From: Quillaja saponaria
Lineage: Eukaryota > Streptophyta > Magnoliopsida > Fabales > Quillajaceae
Length of the DNA stretch: 64,000 nt
Assembly (NCBI GenBank): GCA_029379385.1
Contig: CM055609.1
Location: 5,766,001-5,830,000 of the forward strand
Reading direction: 5' to 3'
Every line of letters begins with the position of its first letter. The stretch's first letter is position 1. The notes under the pieces were generated by a model. It had not been told where the DNA came from and did no database searches. It saw only the letters and a list, made by a program, of their open reading frames with translations. Of this stretch, positions 1 to 12,539 are shown piece by piece. The position numbers and the translations under genes were made by a program.

Positions 1-3000
1 TTTTCCTCAGAAATTTGCTTCACAGTCACTGAGACATTATCATCACCTGATATAGCATTGCTGCCACCAAATTCAAATTTCAGCTCATCATCCTTAGGAC
101 TATTATGGACTTGGTCAAGCTTCACATGTTCCTCAGTGTTATTGCAACCTGACTTTGTATTATTCTGAGTCTGTGGTATAATCTGATTACCCACTGGAGC
201 AAGTAAAAGACTTTGAGAAACTCTCTCCTGCTTACTCTGAGGTTCATCAAAACCATCAGTGATCAATGCCATACCATCTTTTCCTCTTAAAGTTTCAAAT
301 ACATTAACATTTTGCTTGTTAGCAGATAGGGAATCTGCATTATCAAGATGAGTATCCATGTTTGCATCTGTTTCATTACTGTCATCAATTCTCCCAAATA
401 TTCCATCAAATATCATATGCTCATTTAAATCTCGCTGCAGATTTCTTTCAGTCACGCTACCTAGCATTTCCAGTTCGTTTACAGGAGAATCAAAGTTTAC
501 GTCATGATCTGATTTGCCAAAAGCAATTTCTGGTGCAGAAACCAAATTCAGGTTATCAGGAGAGGAGCCATCAATGGTTTTATTACTAGGTTCTACAGAA
601 GAGTCTTCCAAAATAGAATTTTGAGCAATTTCAATTAAAGCATCCATTTTAGAGATCCTTGCAGGCATATCATCTATTGTTGGAGAGTTAACTTCCCTAT
701 GAAGAATTGTCTGACCTGGCGGTTCTTCAACCCTCCTCACATAGTTTCTTACGTGGATCCCCACATGACCATTGTAACGACGCCTTTCCAAAAACACCTT
801 ATGGCAAAACTGGCATTCAAACTTTCCATCTTTTACAATAACTCCATCGCCAACAGAAGAACCAAGTCGATACCTCCTTGTGGTTCTCTGGTGAGAAGAC
901 AAAAGGTGCTTCAGATACGAGTCCTTCTCATCAAAGGTCATGCTGCACTTGTGACACTCAAAAAGGTCATGTATTTGCACCTCTGCAAGGTTTTCAATAC
1001 CCAATAAAGACACTTCCTTTTCACGTTCATTAGATATAGAAGAACTGGGTAGATTAGAGCTAGCTACAACAATTTGCCTCTGACTTTCACCCTCACCAGT
1101 AAAATTTGCATTCTGCAGCTCATGCAATAAATTTGTTACCTAATAAATTTTAAGTGGTCGATCAGCAGCAATATCATATACTTACATTCTCAGAAGTTAC
1201 ATTATCATCCTGCTGAATATTTTCATCCCTGCAAATGATTGACCACTGTGCATTTCTGAGACCGAAAAAGGACTGCAGATGCGAAGAAGCTTCCTTGCAA
1301 GATACAAACTGCTGTCCAGTAGGGCTGGTAAGACATCATATAAGAGAATAAGTAATACCCGGTAAGGAGAAGCGGGAGGTGAGAGATATTGTTAAGCTGA
1401 GAAGTAAAATATGAGAGAATATGATCCAACCTATTCATAGACAAAGGACACTTACCTTTCTGAAAGTTTTAGGAAAAAAATTATGCATCTTAAGTATCAT
1501 CTTCGCAAAACTAACATTTGCAACCCTAGTTTATGTCAGTCATTTTTCTCTGCCCGAAACATAGAAGTTTATGAAATAACGCTTAGGAGCCGAGCCAGAA
1601 GGCCCAGAACATAAACATAAGAAGAATACAATAGACCTAAGAAGGAGCCAAAAGAAAGCAATCACATTTACAATTCAAAGAATCTATAAACTAAAATTCG
1701 CGATGGACCTATTGACCTCATGGAAAAAGACAACTGATGACTTGAGATTTCAATCAAACAAAGTCAACAAGAACATCATATTAACCTCTGGCTTTGTTAG
1801 GTATTAGCAGCCAAACAAAGCAAATGAAGTTTAACACGAAGATCTAATAAATATAGTTGATTATCCGTGGAGGCACTGACCAAGAAAGTTATTGCCTTAT
1901 ATAAATCAGCGTAGATTATTCACGGGCCATGCTATTTGAAGGCTGCATTCCATTTCAGGAAACTAAGATTTTAGCTTTCCAAAATTGACAAAACTATAAA
2001 CTGCAAATACAATTGAGATTATGGTTTGCAACTCTCCATCAAGCTACGTGACTTAAATACACAATTGAAGACAATAGTATGTCAGTTTCTTCTCCTAAGC
2101 TGTAAGACAATAAAATATCATTAAATTGTCCATTAACAACACTTTCTTATTGGGTCATTGAAAAAACAGAAGAAAACTTACCTAGTGGAACTTTTCAATA
2201 ACTAACGAGTGCCTAAGGTCACTTGTTAAGATGCAATAAATATAATCAAATTCCAAAAGTAATAACTTATTTATTACACAACACTGAAATGGACAACAAC
2301 TACAATAAATAATACAAATATTTTATATTTATCATCTTAACAAGTGCAATCACTGATGAGAACAACCCTTATCCAAAAATGAAAAGAGAAAATGAACCAA
2401 AATATTTATCTTGTAACTCACCTATATGAATTGTTTCTGAGTCCTAATTTGCACTTAGAGATGGAGACAAAACCACCATCCCTTATATAACAATATTCAT
2501 AAAGTTTTAAGTCTTATGAGAAGTATTGGATCTAAATTGATAAATTCTTATGCAAATTTGCAAACACAAATTCTCATAAGTCCAACTAGAATTGAAGGAA
2601 AAAATAAATAAATTGAGTTCACCTATTTTTCTCAGCAAGCAAACAGACCTACGAGTACAAGAGTAAAAGAAATGAAGAACACCACCTTATGTATCTGCGG
2701 CAATAAATCCATGCATGACCGTCCTTCCTCTTCAGACCCAACAGAAGCTTCCAACCAATCGGAAATACATCCCCAAAATTATCAGCGTCTACAATCTTCC
2801 TTTTCTTTCTCCTACTACCCCATTGTCCACTCAAATCCCTCAAAAAGCCCAACAACTGTTCTTCAGTCTCCAAACCCACAGTCCTCTTTCTCAATTCCTC
2901 GGAAAATGGATCCTCCACATTCGCCAAAGCAGCAAGATCAATAGCAATACCATTCTTATTCACAATCTCCATCCCCTTATAACACTCTTCCAAATGTACC

Positions 3001-3611
3001 TTTGCTTTTGGCTTTCTCCCTCTCTTCCTCTTCCTTTCTCCACCAAATTTCACCAAACCTAATTCCACTTTCCCATTCATATCCACCATTCCATCCTTCA
3101 TTTCGGGATTTGAGCTGACGGACATCGAAAATGTTGGTGAGATTAGTTCAACTTGATCAAATTTCGGGTCTTTCCTGATGAACTGCTTAAGATAATCGAT
3201 AATCTTCCGGTTCTCTTTGTTTTCTGGATCATCAGCAGGAACTGGTGGGAGCTTGGGTGTGGGGAGAAGCCCAGCAACACGGCGGCGGTGACCTGTGGGA
3301 GAGGCAGAGTTGGATAGGGGCTTGCGAGGTCGAGAGTATGTTTGACGGCGGGAACCAGCGCTCTCGTGGAAGGAAGCGCGGTCGATTTTAGGGGTAACGA
3401 GGTCATGGGTAGAGTGGAGGTCGAAGGCAGAGGGCGAGCAAAGTGAGAGGGCTTGAAGCTCTGACTGGGAGAGTGTGCTTATGTCGATGCGACTCAAAGA
3501 CTCCAACTTTAGGCCTTGTGGCGGTGCTGATGCTGGTGGGATGGTGGACGTTGTCACCATTTTGACGATGCAATGGTGGTTGCGGTGGCGGCGGTGGTGG
3601 TGGGTGGACAC
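1..3611 (-). CDS. MBD8: MBD8-like methyl-CpG-binding-domain protein, 5' part (gene runs off left edge)
   Basis: Three exons can be joined. Exon 1 is 3611-2686 (donor after ATAAG), exon 2 is 1324-1186, and exon 3 runs from 1139 (or 1112) to beyond base 1 with no stop. Exon 1 encodes a low-complexity N-terminus, a basic AT-hook-like stretch (KRKRGRKPK, about residues 194-202) and the first half of an MBD (GWKLLLGLKRKDG, then YCRRYI). The splice gives S-PTGQQFVSCKEASSHLQ, completing the domain. Exon 3 encodes two C2H2 zinc fingers (C-x2-C-x12-H-x4-H and C-x2-C-x12-H-x3-H, roughly 950-730), then an acidic, Ser/Asn-rich region. This MBD plus C2H2 layout fits the plant MBD8 class, nuclear chromatin proteins. 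The upstream ATG at 3611 gives a His/Arg-rich leader; the second ATG at 3560 (MVTTSTIPPA) may be the true start. Intron 1 is about 1.36 kb and holds no other gene I can see. Confidence 0.88.
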
Positions 3612-5369
3612 TTGAGCTTTGGTAGCAGAAGGAAGAGAATCAAATGAAACTACTGAGCTATCTGTGCTGTGACACCTGAGGCTGCCTGCTTAACTCTGTC
3701 CCTTCTAAATAAAAATGGTGTGTGTGGGTGTGTGTGGGTGTGTTTTGTTTTTTTTTTTTTCTTTTTTTCTAACTACTTATTTCCTAAAAAACACTTTTAA
3801 GATTCAATGAATTATTTCTACTAATTAATAATTAAAATATTTTAAATACAGAAACTTATTAGCTACTTATTATCATTTTTTTTAATTATCCCTTGCGTGA
3901 GAATGCCCTTTAATTTTTTTTTCTTAATACTAAAATAGAAGTATTGATCTTTGAATATGAATTATTAAATTACTTAATAATTTTTTTTGCTCATATAATA
4001 AATATAAATTTTAATGTAATAATGATACAACAAACTCAAACTTGAAATTCCCTTAACAAGATAGAATGTAGTTTGGTTGTAGTAAGAGTGAGTATAATGT
4101 TGTTGTTTACAATAATGAACTCAAACTTGAAATCCCCTCAACAAGATAGAATGTAGTTTGGTTGTAGTAAGAGTGAGTATAATGTTGTTGTTTACAATAA
4201 TGAACTCAAACTTGAAATCCCCTCAACAAGATAGAATGTAGTTTGCAGTTATGTGTTCTTTGATTCAGCTGTATACCGAGTATGAACTTTGGACAAATTT
4301 TGTTTATTAGAAATATTAGATAGAGAGACTTTCCTAGCACTAGGATCGTTTAAACTAACAACTAGACGATCACCATAATCTGAGACTATGATTTCCTTCT
4401 TTATTGTATTTTTAGTATATGTTTAGTTTGTTTAAAAATTATAATTTGTGATCATAGTATGAAATATTGATTTATGTATAAAGTATAAATATATATATAT
4501 ATATATATATAGTTTTGAATGTGTTTGGATTATTAAAAACTTTAGCTAGTGAGCAACAGAAAAAAAAAAAAAAAGAAAAAAAAAAGAATAAAACTAAAAC
4601 ATAAATGACATAAAAAAAAAAAAATGGAACTGCAGCCAATGCACATCCGAGAAGTACTTTTGGGTCTCTTTTATGACGCTTGGCCTATATTGTATGAGAT
4701 TCTGGCCACCGCATACCAAATGATCTAAGACTGCAGCTCAAGCATTCCGGAACGCACGTCCGATGTCACAATCCAAAGTGGCATTATAAGTATAAAAGGA
4801 TCCAAATGACATAATAATAAACTTTATTATAGGGAAGATGGAAAGGGTGTACAAAGCTTCCGCAATAACCCAGAACACATACCGTTGTTAAAAAAAGATT
4901 TACATCGACTGTGAAGACAATAATATAGAGATATTAAATTTTAAAATCTCTTTTTTGAGAATTAATTTCAGAAAATAAATTTTACTTTTAAAATTTCAAA
5001 TATTATAATTTCATGCAATTCACAAGGAAGAAACAAACTGCACAATTAAATGTTCTAGTACTTCATAGCTGGATTACTTGTTTTATGTGAATGTTTAGGC
5101 TTAATGCAGTTTATTTAATAGTATCCTCGTTTAGCAACTACAATTATATTTCATGGGTGTTTATATATCAAATTGAGAAAGATTTCAAGCTATTCCAAAT
5201 CCAAATTTAGACTAAGATAATCAATTGTAACACATGCCTGCACATGAATCCAAACTGTATGTACAACTAATATTCTATAAGAAATAGAGCCCCTACTGAC
5301 ACACGATATAATAACTAACATGAGCAAAATCAAAGTTAGAACACTGTAATCACACAGAAACAAGCAAAG
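3612..5369. other. Intergenic: MBD8 5' flank and upstream region of the first UGT copy
   Basis: No gene is supported here. It holds a GT-rich run near 3716-3745, an 85-bp tandem repeat (separate entry), an AT microsatellite at 4489-4511 and A-rich tracts at 4560-4624. About 4800-5300 is the upstream flank of the first UGT copy, and much of it recurs at 8107-8600. The two genes are divergent, so both promoters lie in this interval; I see no clear TATA box for either. Confidence 0.6.
4032..4246. repeat. 85-bp tandem repeat, about 2.5 copies
   Basis: The phrase ACTCAAACTTGAAAT starts at 4034, 4119 and 4204, exactly 85 bp apart. Copies 2 and 3 are nearly identical and copy 1 differs at a few bases. 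It lies between the MBD8-like gene and the UGT cluster. No coding frame is preserved through it. Confidence 0.9.
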
Positions 5370-6900
5370 ATGGGCTTCAGTATTCTAGTTGTTAAACCCC
5401 ATGTTGTGCTAATCCCATTCCCACTTCAGGGTCACATAAACCCAATGCTCAAATTGGCCAAAATACTCCATTCCAAAGGCTTTTGCATAACCTTTGTTAA
5501 CTCTGAGTTCAACCACGAACGTTTGCTCAAATCAAGAGGGGTCAATGCCCTTGATGGTTTGCCAGGCTTCCAATTTGAAACAATCCCAGATGGTCTTCCT
5601 CCCAAAGATTTGGATGCCCTCACAAGACATCCCATCTCTTTGTGACTCAACCAGAGAGACCTGTTTGGTTCCCTTTCTCAACGTCTTAACTAAACTCAAT
5701 GACTCTACCTCTTCTGGTCTAGTCCAGCCAATTACTTGTATAATTTCAGATGGTTGCATGTCCTTCTCTGTCAAAGCTGCTGAAGAATTGGGCATCCCTA
5801 TTGTACTCTTTTGGCCAACAAGTCCTTGTGGGTTCTTGGGTATTGCACATTTTCAGAGTGTAATTGACAAAGGTCTTGTACCACTCAAAGGTACCAAACT
5901 TATATGTTCTCCTTAATTATATATGAGCATTTTGTGTAATAAGCTTACTAAGTTTCTTGATATTAATTTTTCAGATGAGACTGATCTGACAAATGGGTAT
6001 TTGAACACTAAAGTAGATTGGATTCCAGGAATGAGAAGCATACAATTGAGAGACCTTCCTAGCTTTATACGCACCACAGATCCAAATGATCTTCTACTGA
6101 ACTTTCTTATAGCAGAGGTAGAAAATGCTAACAAAGCTACAGCTATTATTCTGAACACCTTTGAGGAATTAGACCAAGATGTAGTAAATGTTCTTGCCTT
6201 GATGTTCCCTCCTGTTTACACCATTGGCCCTCTTCATATGCTTGCTGATCAAGTTTCACAGAGGAATCTGGTATCTATTGGTTCCAATATGTGGAAAGAA
6301 GACACCGAGTGTCTCCAATGGCTAGAATCCAAGAAACCCAGATCTGTGGTTTATGTGAATTATGGTAGCAGTCACAGTCATGACTCCAGATCAACTCATG
6401 GAGTTTGCTTGGGGATTGGCCAATAGTAAGAGACCCTTTTTGTGGGTTATTAGGCCTGACCTTGTTAATGGAGGCTCAGTGATTTTGTCATCTGAATTTG
6501 TCAATGAACTAAAGACAGGGGTCTAATAGCTAGCTGGTGCCCACAAGAGCAAGTACTAAGCCACCCGTCAATTGGAGGATTTTTAACTCATTGTGGGTGG
6601 AATTCAACAATTGAAAGTCTGAGTTGGGGAGTGCCAATGATATGTTGGCCATTCTTTGCTGACCAGCAAACAACTTCAAGATATGCATGCTCTGAATGGG
6701 GTATTGGCATGGAGATTGATACCCATGTAAGGAGGGATGATGTGGAGAAGATAGTGAATGAGTTGATGGAGGGAGAGAAGGGGAAGGAGATGAAGCAACA
6801 GGTCATGGAGTGGAAGAAAAAGGCAGAGGAAGCCATAGGTCCAAATGGTCCTTCTTACATGAATTTGGAAAAACTGATTAAGGAGGTGCTGCTGAAATGA
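5370..6900 (+). pseudogene. UGT85-type glucosyltransferase, frameshifted copy 1
   Basis: Two-exon UGT85 structure: exon 1 is 5370-5890 and exon 2 is 5975-6900, with the family's conserved intron splitting the Asp codon of K-D-E. Exon 1 starts [11 protein letters not shown] and keeps the catalytic-His motif [10 protein letters not shown] and the activating-Asp context IISDGCMSF. Exon 2 keeps the PSPG box (SWCPQEQ... THCGWNS... WPFFADQ) and ends KEVLLK. Comparison with the other copies shows three frame breaks: +1 base near 5618, +1 near 6371 and -1 near 6507. The first makes translation stop at 5645. Apart from these it is well conserved, so it is either a young pseudogene or a gene spoiled by base-call errors. 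Confidence 0.85.
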
Positions 6901-7142
6901 AATGCCTGCTAATGTAGACTCATTTTGATTGTGCTGTATTGTCTTCTAGTTTTTGACAAAAAATATAGAAAACTTCCTTGTATTCCTGAATTCTATTTCC
7001 TTCTTGTGACAAGTTATTGGCTATCCTTATTGCAAAAGCTTACAACCTAATGTAAATTGAGTCTACTATTAACCAAGGGAAGAAAGTAGAATGGTAATTG
7101 TGACCTTCTTTGCTTATAAGAATAATAATAATTATTGATGCA

Positions 7143-7230
7143 TAAACTCAATGACTCTACCTCTTCTGGTTTTGTCGAGCCAATTACTTGTATAATTTTA
7201 TATGGTTGCATGTCCTTCTCTATCAAGGGA
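7143..7230 (+). pseudogene. UGT85 exon-1 fragment
   Basis: About 88 bp matches the middle of UGT exon 1 of copy 1, readable as KLNDSTSSGF, then PITCII, then MSFSIK. It has no flanking exon sequence and is followed by unrelated AT-rich DNA. A sister fragment lies at 9174-9262, and both follow the same 3'-flank sequence, so they were duplicated together. Confidence 0.75.
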
Positions 7231-7750
7231 AAGAAAGAATGTCAATGAAATACTTGCTAAATTAACAAAGCATTCAACTCTGTCATTTAGTGTAACTAAT
7301 AGATTCACCTGTCTCTTTCCTAATTGAAGGTGGAAGAAGGAAAAACAAAATAATATAGTATTGTTGCAGACACAATACTATGAGTTTACTTGGTAGTAAG
7401 CATATTATATTATTAAGTAAAATTACAAATGAAAAAGTAGATCAATTACTCTTCAATATTTTAGCTCAAACTTCACTGTTGAAATTGTAGTAACTATGTA
7501 GATGCTGTAGAGTGGCAGGTTTGATTTAATTTTTGGTTACACAAAACTGTTTTTAAGACTATGGTCTCTGACCATGGTTTCCGTCTCGTCACCAATCCAA
7601 ATGCACCCTGATTCTAAATATCAAGTATGAACAGTCTGGACAAATTTTGTGTGTTAGAATCAAGTATGAACCTTTGGACAAATTTTGTGTATTAGAAACA
7701 TTAGATTGAGGGACTTCCCTAGCTTTATAAGTATAAAAGGATCCTAATGA

Positions 7751-8107
7751 CATAATAACATTAATAACATTTTTAGTTCTTATAGTTTGACCTAATTCAA
7801 TTTTGTCGCTATAATTCAAAAAAATCAAAATAACATCCCTATAGTCTTAAAAATCATGTAACGTGATATTTGCAGTCATGTCCCTGTTAGATTTAATTAA
7901 TGGGGAATGATGTGGCAAATACGTGTTAATGTGCTCCATAACCACATGGCATGTCACATCACTTTCGTTAAGTTGAATCTAATGAAAGATGACAGTAAAG
8001 ACCACATTATTTGATTTTCAAAATTATAAGATGACTTTGTACTTTTTGAATTATAGAAACTAAACTAAACTTTGTGGTTAAATTATAAGAATTGAAAGTA
8101 TAATTTA
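7751..8107. mobile_element. MITE-like insertion, with an empty site in the paralogous flank
   Basis: Compared with the paralogous sequence at 4801-4825, about 355 bp has been inserted after GACATAATAA. Sequence resumes at AATAATAAAC, leaving an apparent 5-bp duplication (AATAA), uncertain in such AT-rich DNA. The ends form an imperfect inverted repeat of about 30 bp (TTCTTATAGTTTGACC against TTCTTATAATTTAACC). It has no coding capacity. A related element lies at about 8754-9131. Confidence 0.65.
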
Positions 8108-8753
8108 ATCTAATAATAAACTTTATTATAGGAAGATATGAAAAAGGGTATTCTAAGCTTCTGCAAAAACCATGAACACAAACAGTTCTTAAAAAAAATA
8201 AAAATTACATGAATTGTAAAGACAATATAATATAGAGATATTACAAATTTAGAATCTCCCCTTTTACTAATTAATTTTTGAAAATATTATACTTTCAAAT
8301 TTTCAAGCATTCTAATTTCACGCAAATCACAAGGTTCAATAAACGAACTTCACAATTAATGTTCTCGTACTTCATGGCTGTAGTACTCGTTTTGTGTGAG
8401 GGTTTAGGCTTAAAAGATAAGCAATGCTGTTTATTTAATTGTATCAAATTGAGAAAGAATATTTCCAGCTTTGCCAAATTCAAATTCAGACTGAGATAAT
8501 CAATTGTAACACATGCTTGCACATGAATCCAAACTGTATATGCAGGTATACCAAATCCAAATTTAGACTAAGATAATCAATTGTAACACATGCCTGCACT
8601 ATGAATCCAACTGAATTCTATTTCCTTGTTGTAACAAGTTATTGGCTATCCTTATTGCATAAACTTACAACCCAATGTAAATTGAGTCTTGTATTAACCA
8701 AGGGAATAAAGTAAGAATGATAATTGTGATCTTTGCCTATAAGAATAAGGACT

Positions 8754-9131
8754 TAATTACTTTTTTAGTTTTTCTTTATTTGATTGAGAATTCAGTTTTT
8801 TCTTATATTTTAAAATGTTAAAATATCTTCTTTATAGTTTTAGAGATCACAAAAAATCACTGCAATGTGATTTCTGTTATTATTTTCTGTCAAATCTAAC
8901 TTAACGGACAAGTGACGTGACAAATAGTATCCTACATAGTTTATCCATGTGTTATATTGTCCATTTGACACATCATATTTTTTAGTTAAGTTAAATATAG
9001 TCAAAAGTAATGACAAGGATCCACATTGCTATAGTTTTAGAAATCCTAACAATAACATTTAAACTTTTATAATATAGAAACGAAATTAAATTTTCTGTCA
9101 AATTATAAGGACTAAGATATAATTTGGCCTA
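8754..9131. mobile_element. Second MITE-like insertion of the same family, TAAGAATA target duplication
   Basis: The paralogous empty site at 7115-7135 reads TATAAGAATAATAATAATTA. Here TAAGAATA is followed by about 380 bp and then TAAGAATA again, an 8-bp target duplication. The insert resembles the element at 7751-8107 (TATAGTTTTAG near one side, AAATTATAAGGACT near the other). There is no open reading frame of note. Confidence 0.65.
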
Positions 9132-9173
9132 AGAATAATAATAATAATAATAACTGACTTCTTTGTTGAATAA

Positions 9174-9262
9174 ACTCAATGACTCGGCCTCTTCTGGTTT
9201 TGTCCAGCCAATTACTTGTATAATTTTTATTTCGTTGCATGTCCTTATCTGTCAAGGGAAAG
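9174..9262 (+). pseudogene. UGT85 exon-1 fragment, sister of the 7143 fragment
   Basis: Carries the same KLNDS.SSGFVQPITCI stretch as the fragment at 7143-7230, with its own substitutions. It follows the duplicated 3'-flank sequence after the second MITE-like insertion. It is too short to encode anything functional. Confidence 0.72.
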
Positions 9263-9330
9263 AAAGAATGTCAATAAATACTTGCTAAACAAAGCATTCA
9301 ACTCTGTCATCTAGTCTAAAACCTACTAGA

Positions 9331-10390
9331 TTCATCTGTCTCTTTCCTAATTAAGGTAGAAAAAAATAATATTGTATTGTACTTGGTAGTAAGTATCTTA
9401 TATTATTATGTAAAATTACAAATGAAAAAGTAGATCAATTCTTCTTCAATATTTGTTTAGTTCAAACATTAGTGTTAAAATTGTAGTGACTATACAAATG
9501 CTTTAAAATATAAATCGGAATAAGTGCGAGTTTGGTTTAATTTTTGGTTACAAATTATGATTAGAGATATTGTTTGAGATGCAAATTTTTTTATTTTATT
9601 TTTATGTGATTGGATGACTTTAAAAATTGTGATTGTAAATCATGTTTGAGACTTTTATTATTATTTTGTGCTGTGTGTTTAGTATGTAAATTATTAAAAA
9701 AGACATCTATAAATAATATTATAATATTTATTAAAATTGTAAACCAAAAAAAAAAAAAAAAACTCAATTAATTAAAAAAAATGCCATCAAAAATATTTTT
9801 GTCCATTCGGTCAAACTAAAAATAAAAAATAAAAAAAAATTATGTGACTATTGCATTCAATTTTGTTAAAAAAATTTACAATTATTATCTATTTATAATA
9901 AAAATAATTTTTAAGAATATATTCATGAAAAGTAAAATAAAAGGATGTGGCAAGTAGAAAAAACCTGTTACTTTTCTAATTTAATTTTATTATTAATTTT
10001 ATTTTTATATATAAACAACAGAGGAAACAGTTAGCTTGCCATTTTTGGCATATCAAAGATCTCCTAAGCCGGCCATCATATCCTCATGCGTCTAAAAACT
10101 ATCTCACTTGCACATGGACGTACAGCCAAGTTTTGTCGTCTTGGAAATTTAGCATCTCAATTTGATCATTCTTGAAATTTGGACTTTGTTAATTGTTTGC
10201 AGATAGAGATCTATTATTGATGTATTCAAATTTCTGAATCGCCAATAGTTATAAAAAAATAATAGTAATAAAAAATCTGTATGATGTCTCTATAAAGTTG
10301 GTCAACTCCTTCCTTGTATTTCATACTACTTGTAGTACCAAAAATAAAAATTTAGAGCAACATTCAAAGACAAAGGAAAATTAGGGAGAG
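9331..10390. other. Intergenic AT-rich region upstream of UGT copy 2
   Basis: Poly-A and AT-rich tracts dominate (for example 9745-9840 and 9960-10010). The last 130 bp is the proximal promoter and leader of UGT copy 2. No coding signal is seen. Confidence 0.6.
10291..10296 (+). promoter_or_regulatory. TATA box of UGT copy 2 (class A promoter)
   Basis: TATAAA within CTCTATAAAGTTGG lies 95 bp before the ATG at 10391. The same context precedes copy 3 and, as CTATAAAGTTG, the copies starting at 26616, 44764 and 61203, at similar distances. Confidence 0.7.
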
Positions 10391-12226
10391 ATGTGTGCCA
10401 ATGCTGAAGTTATGAAACCTCATGCTGTGTTAATCCCATACCCAGCGCAAGGCCATATAAACCCAATGCTGAAACTAGCAAAGCTACTTCATTTCAAAGG
10501 CTTTTACATAACCTTTGTTAACACTGAGTTCAACCACAAACGTTTGCTTAAATCAAGGGGTTTTAACTCCCTTGATGGCTTGCCAGATTTTCAATTTCAA
10601 ACCATACCAGATGGTCTTCCTCCTACATATGTGGATGCCACACAAGACATCCCATCTCTTTGTTACTCTACTAGAAAGACATGTTTAGTCCCATTCAGGA
10701 ACCTTCTTGCTAAACTTAATCACTCTGCTTCTTCTGGCTCCATCCCTCCAGTCAGGTGCATAGTTTCAGATGGTGTCATGTCCTTCTCTGTCAAAGCTGC
10801 TGAAGAACTGGGAATCCCTATCGTACTCTTTTGGACAACAAGTGCTTGTGGCTTCTTGGGCTATGCACATTATCGCAGTCTAATTGATAGAGGTCTTGTC
10901 CCTCTCAAAGGTACATAATACATACATACCCATTACATCTGCACTTGTCATGAATCATGATAGATGAAAAATGCAATAGAACATTATAGAATGTCCTACC
11001 TATTAACGGAAATCTGTGTTACTATACTATCATGTAGTTTGAGTACGTAATTATGTGTCACAATTGAGGGAATGAGTTAGAAAGAACTGTCATAATTTGC
11101 AATTCTCTCAAGCGGCTTATAAGCCCGAACACCTAATATACACTTGACCTGGTACTCAACATACACTAACTCACCGTAATACATCACAAGCACATATTTG
11201 GGCGTGTCACAATATACCGATAGAGAAACTTTACTTACTATAATGAGGATGCTGCGCCAAGAATGGTATGCATAGTTCATACTCAATGACAATTTTGAAG
11301 CTATTAATTCTCTAAATATTTTGCTGTAACATGCAGATGAGAGCTATTTGACAAATGGGTACTTGGAGACTGAAGTAAACTGGATTTCAGGAATGAAAAA
11401 TATCCGACTGAAGGATTTCCCTAACTTCATACGTACAACGGATCCACATGAGTTGATGGTCGAATTTCTCATGGGAGAGGTAGACAGAGCTTACAAAGCT
11501 TCAGCCGTTATTTTTAATACATTTGATGAATTGGAATATAATGTGGTGAATGATCTCTCATCAATGTTCCCTCCTATTTACACCATTGGCCCTCTTCATT
11601 TGCTAGTCAAGCAAATCCCACAACAAAATTTGGTACCTTTTGGGTCTAATCTTTGGAAAGAAGACACTGAATGCCTTCTGTGGCTTGAATCCAAGGAACC
11701 CAGATCAGTGGTTTATGTGAATTATGGTAGCATTACAGTTATGTCACCACAACAGCTCTTGGAGTTTGCTTGGGGATTGGCCAATAGCAGAAGACCCTTT
11801 TTGTGGGTTATTAGGCCTGACCTTGTTGATGGGGGATCAGTGATTTTGTCATATGAATTTGTCAATGAAACTAAAGACAGGGGTCTAATAGCTAGCTGGT
11901 GCCCACAAGAGCAAGTACTAAGCCACCCATCAATTGGAGGATTTTTAACACATTGTGGGTGGAACTCAACAATTGAAAGCTTGAGCTGTGGAGTGCCTAT
12001 AATTTGCTGGCCATTCTTTGCTGAGCAGCAGACTAATTGTAGGTTTTCATGCTCTGAATGGGGTATAGGCACGGAGGTTGATACTAATGTAAAGAGGGAT
12101 GAGGTAGAGAAATTGGTGAATGAATTGATGGAAGGAGAAAAGGGGAAGGAGATGAAAGCAACAGGCCATGGAGTGGAAGAAAAAGGCAGAGGGAAGCCAC
12201 AAGCTCAAATGGTTCTTCTTACTTGA
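10391..12226 (+). CDS. UGT85-type UDP-glucosyltransferase, copy 2, altered C-terminus
   Basis: Exons are 10391-10910 and 11337-12226, giving 469 residues. Catalytic His22 is in [10 protein letters not shown], activating Asp127 in [10 protein letters not shown], and the 44-residue PSPG box starts at Trp361 and ends AEQ. It is almost identical to copy 3. It probably glucosylates a small lipophilic acceptor in the cytosol; the acceptor is unknown. Three one-base insertions relative to copy 3 (about 12158, 12190 and 12239) scramble the last 40 or so residues and bring in a stop at 12224-12226, while the family's usual stop would be at 12278-12280. The C-terminal helix that packs on the N-domain is therefore replaced. 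Real damage and base-call errors are both possible. Confidence 0.75.
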
Positions 12227-12539
12227 ATTTGGACAGATTTGATTAAAGAAGTGCTGCTGAAATCAAATGAAAAGTCTTAGAGCATCTTGTTTTACTAAAT
12301 AAGTAATTATTAATTCTATTTATGTGTTCCTCTTCTGCTGTGTAATAAATGTATCCTCTGCATCATATTTCAGGAAGGATTTATTTAATTATTAATTTTA
12401 TTAGGGAAGATTTTTATCAGTTTTTCAAGAGCATGTAGAGTATGAGGCTCTTATCCTTATATTCAAACAGAGGTCAAATCTATGATCCCCTAAAATAATT
12501 AACATGCATTCCTCCTTGCCTCTTATTTTTGTTAAAAAC

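Larger units (their letters stand above)
6990..9330. repeat. Duplicated UGT flank, including a scar of a deleted UGT copy
   Basis: The 3' flank of copy 1 (6990-7290) recurs at 8612-9330. The 5' flank of copy 1 (about 4800-5300) recurs at about 7738-8600. At about 8605-8612 the 5' flank joins the 3' flank directly with no gene body between, so a second UGT copy seems to have been lost. A 70-80-bp tandem duplication (about 8475-8605) sits just before the junction. Confidence 0.7.

Noticed and set aside
2672..3062. Plus-strand frames across MBD8 exon 1
   Set aside because: They are antisense to a recognised MBD coding exon, with low-complexity translation.
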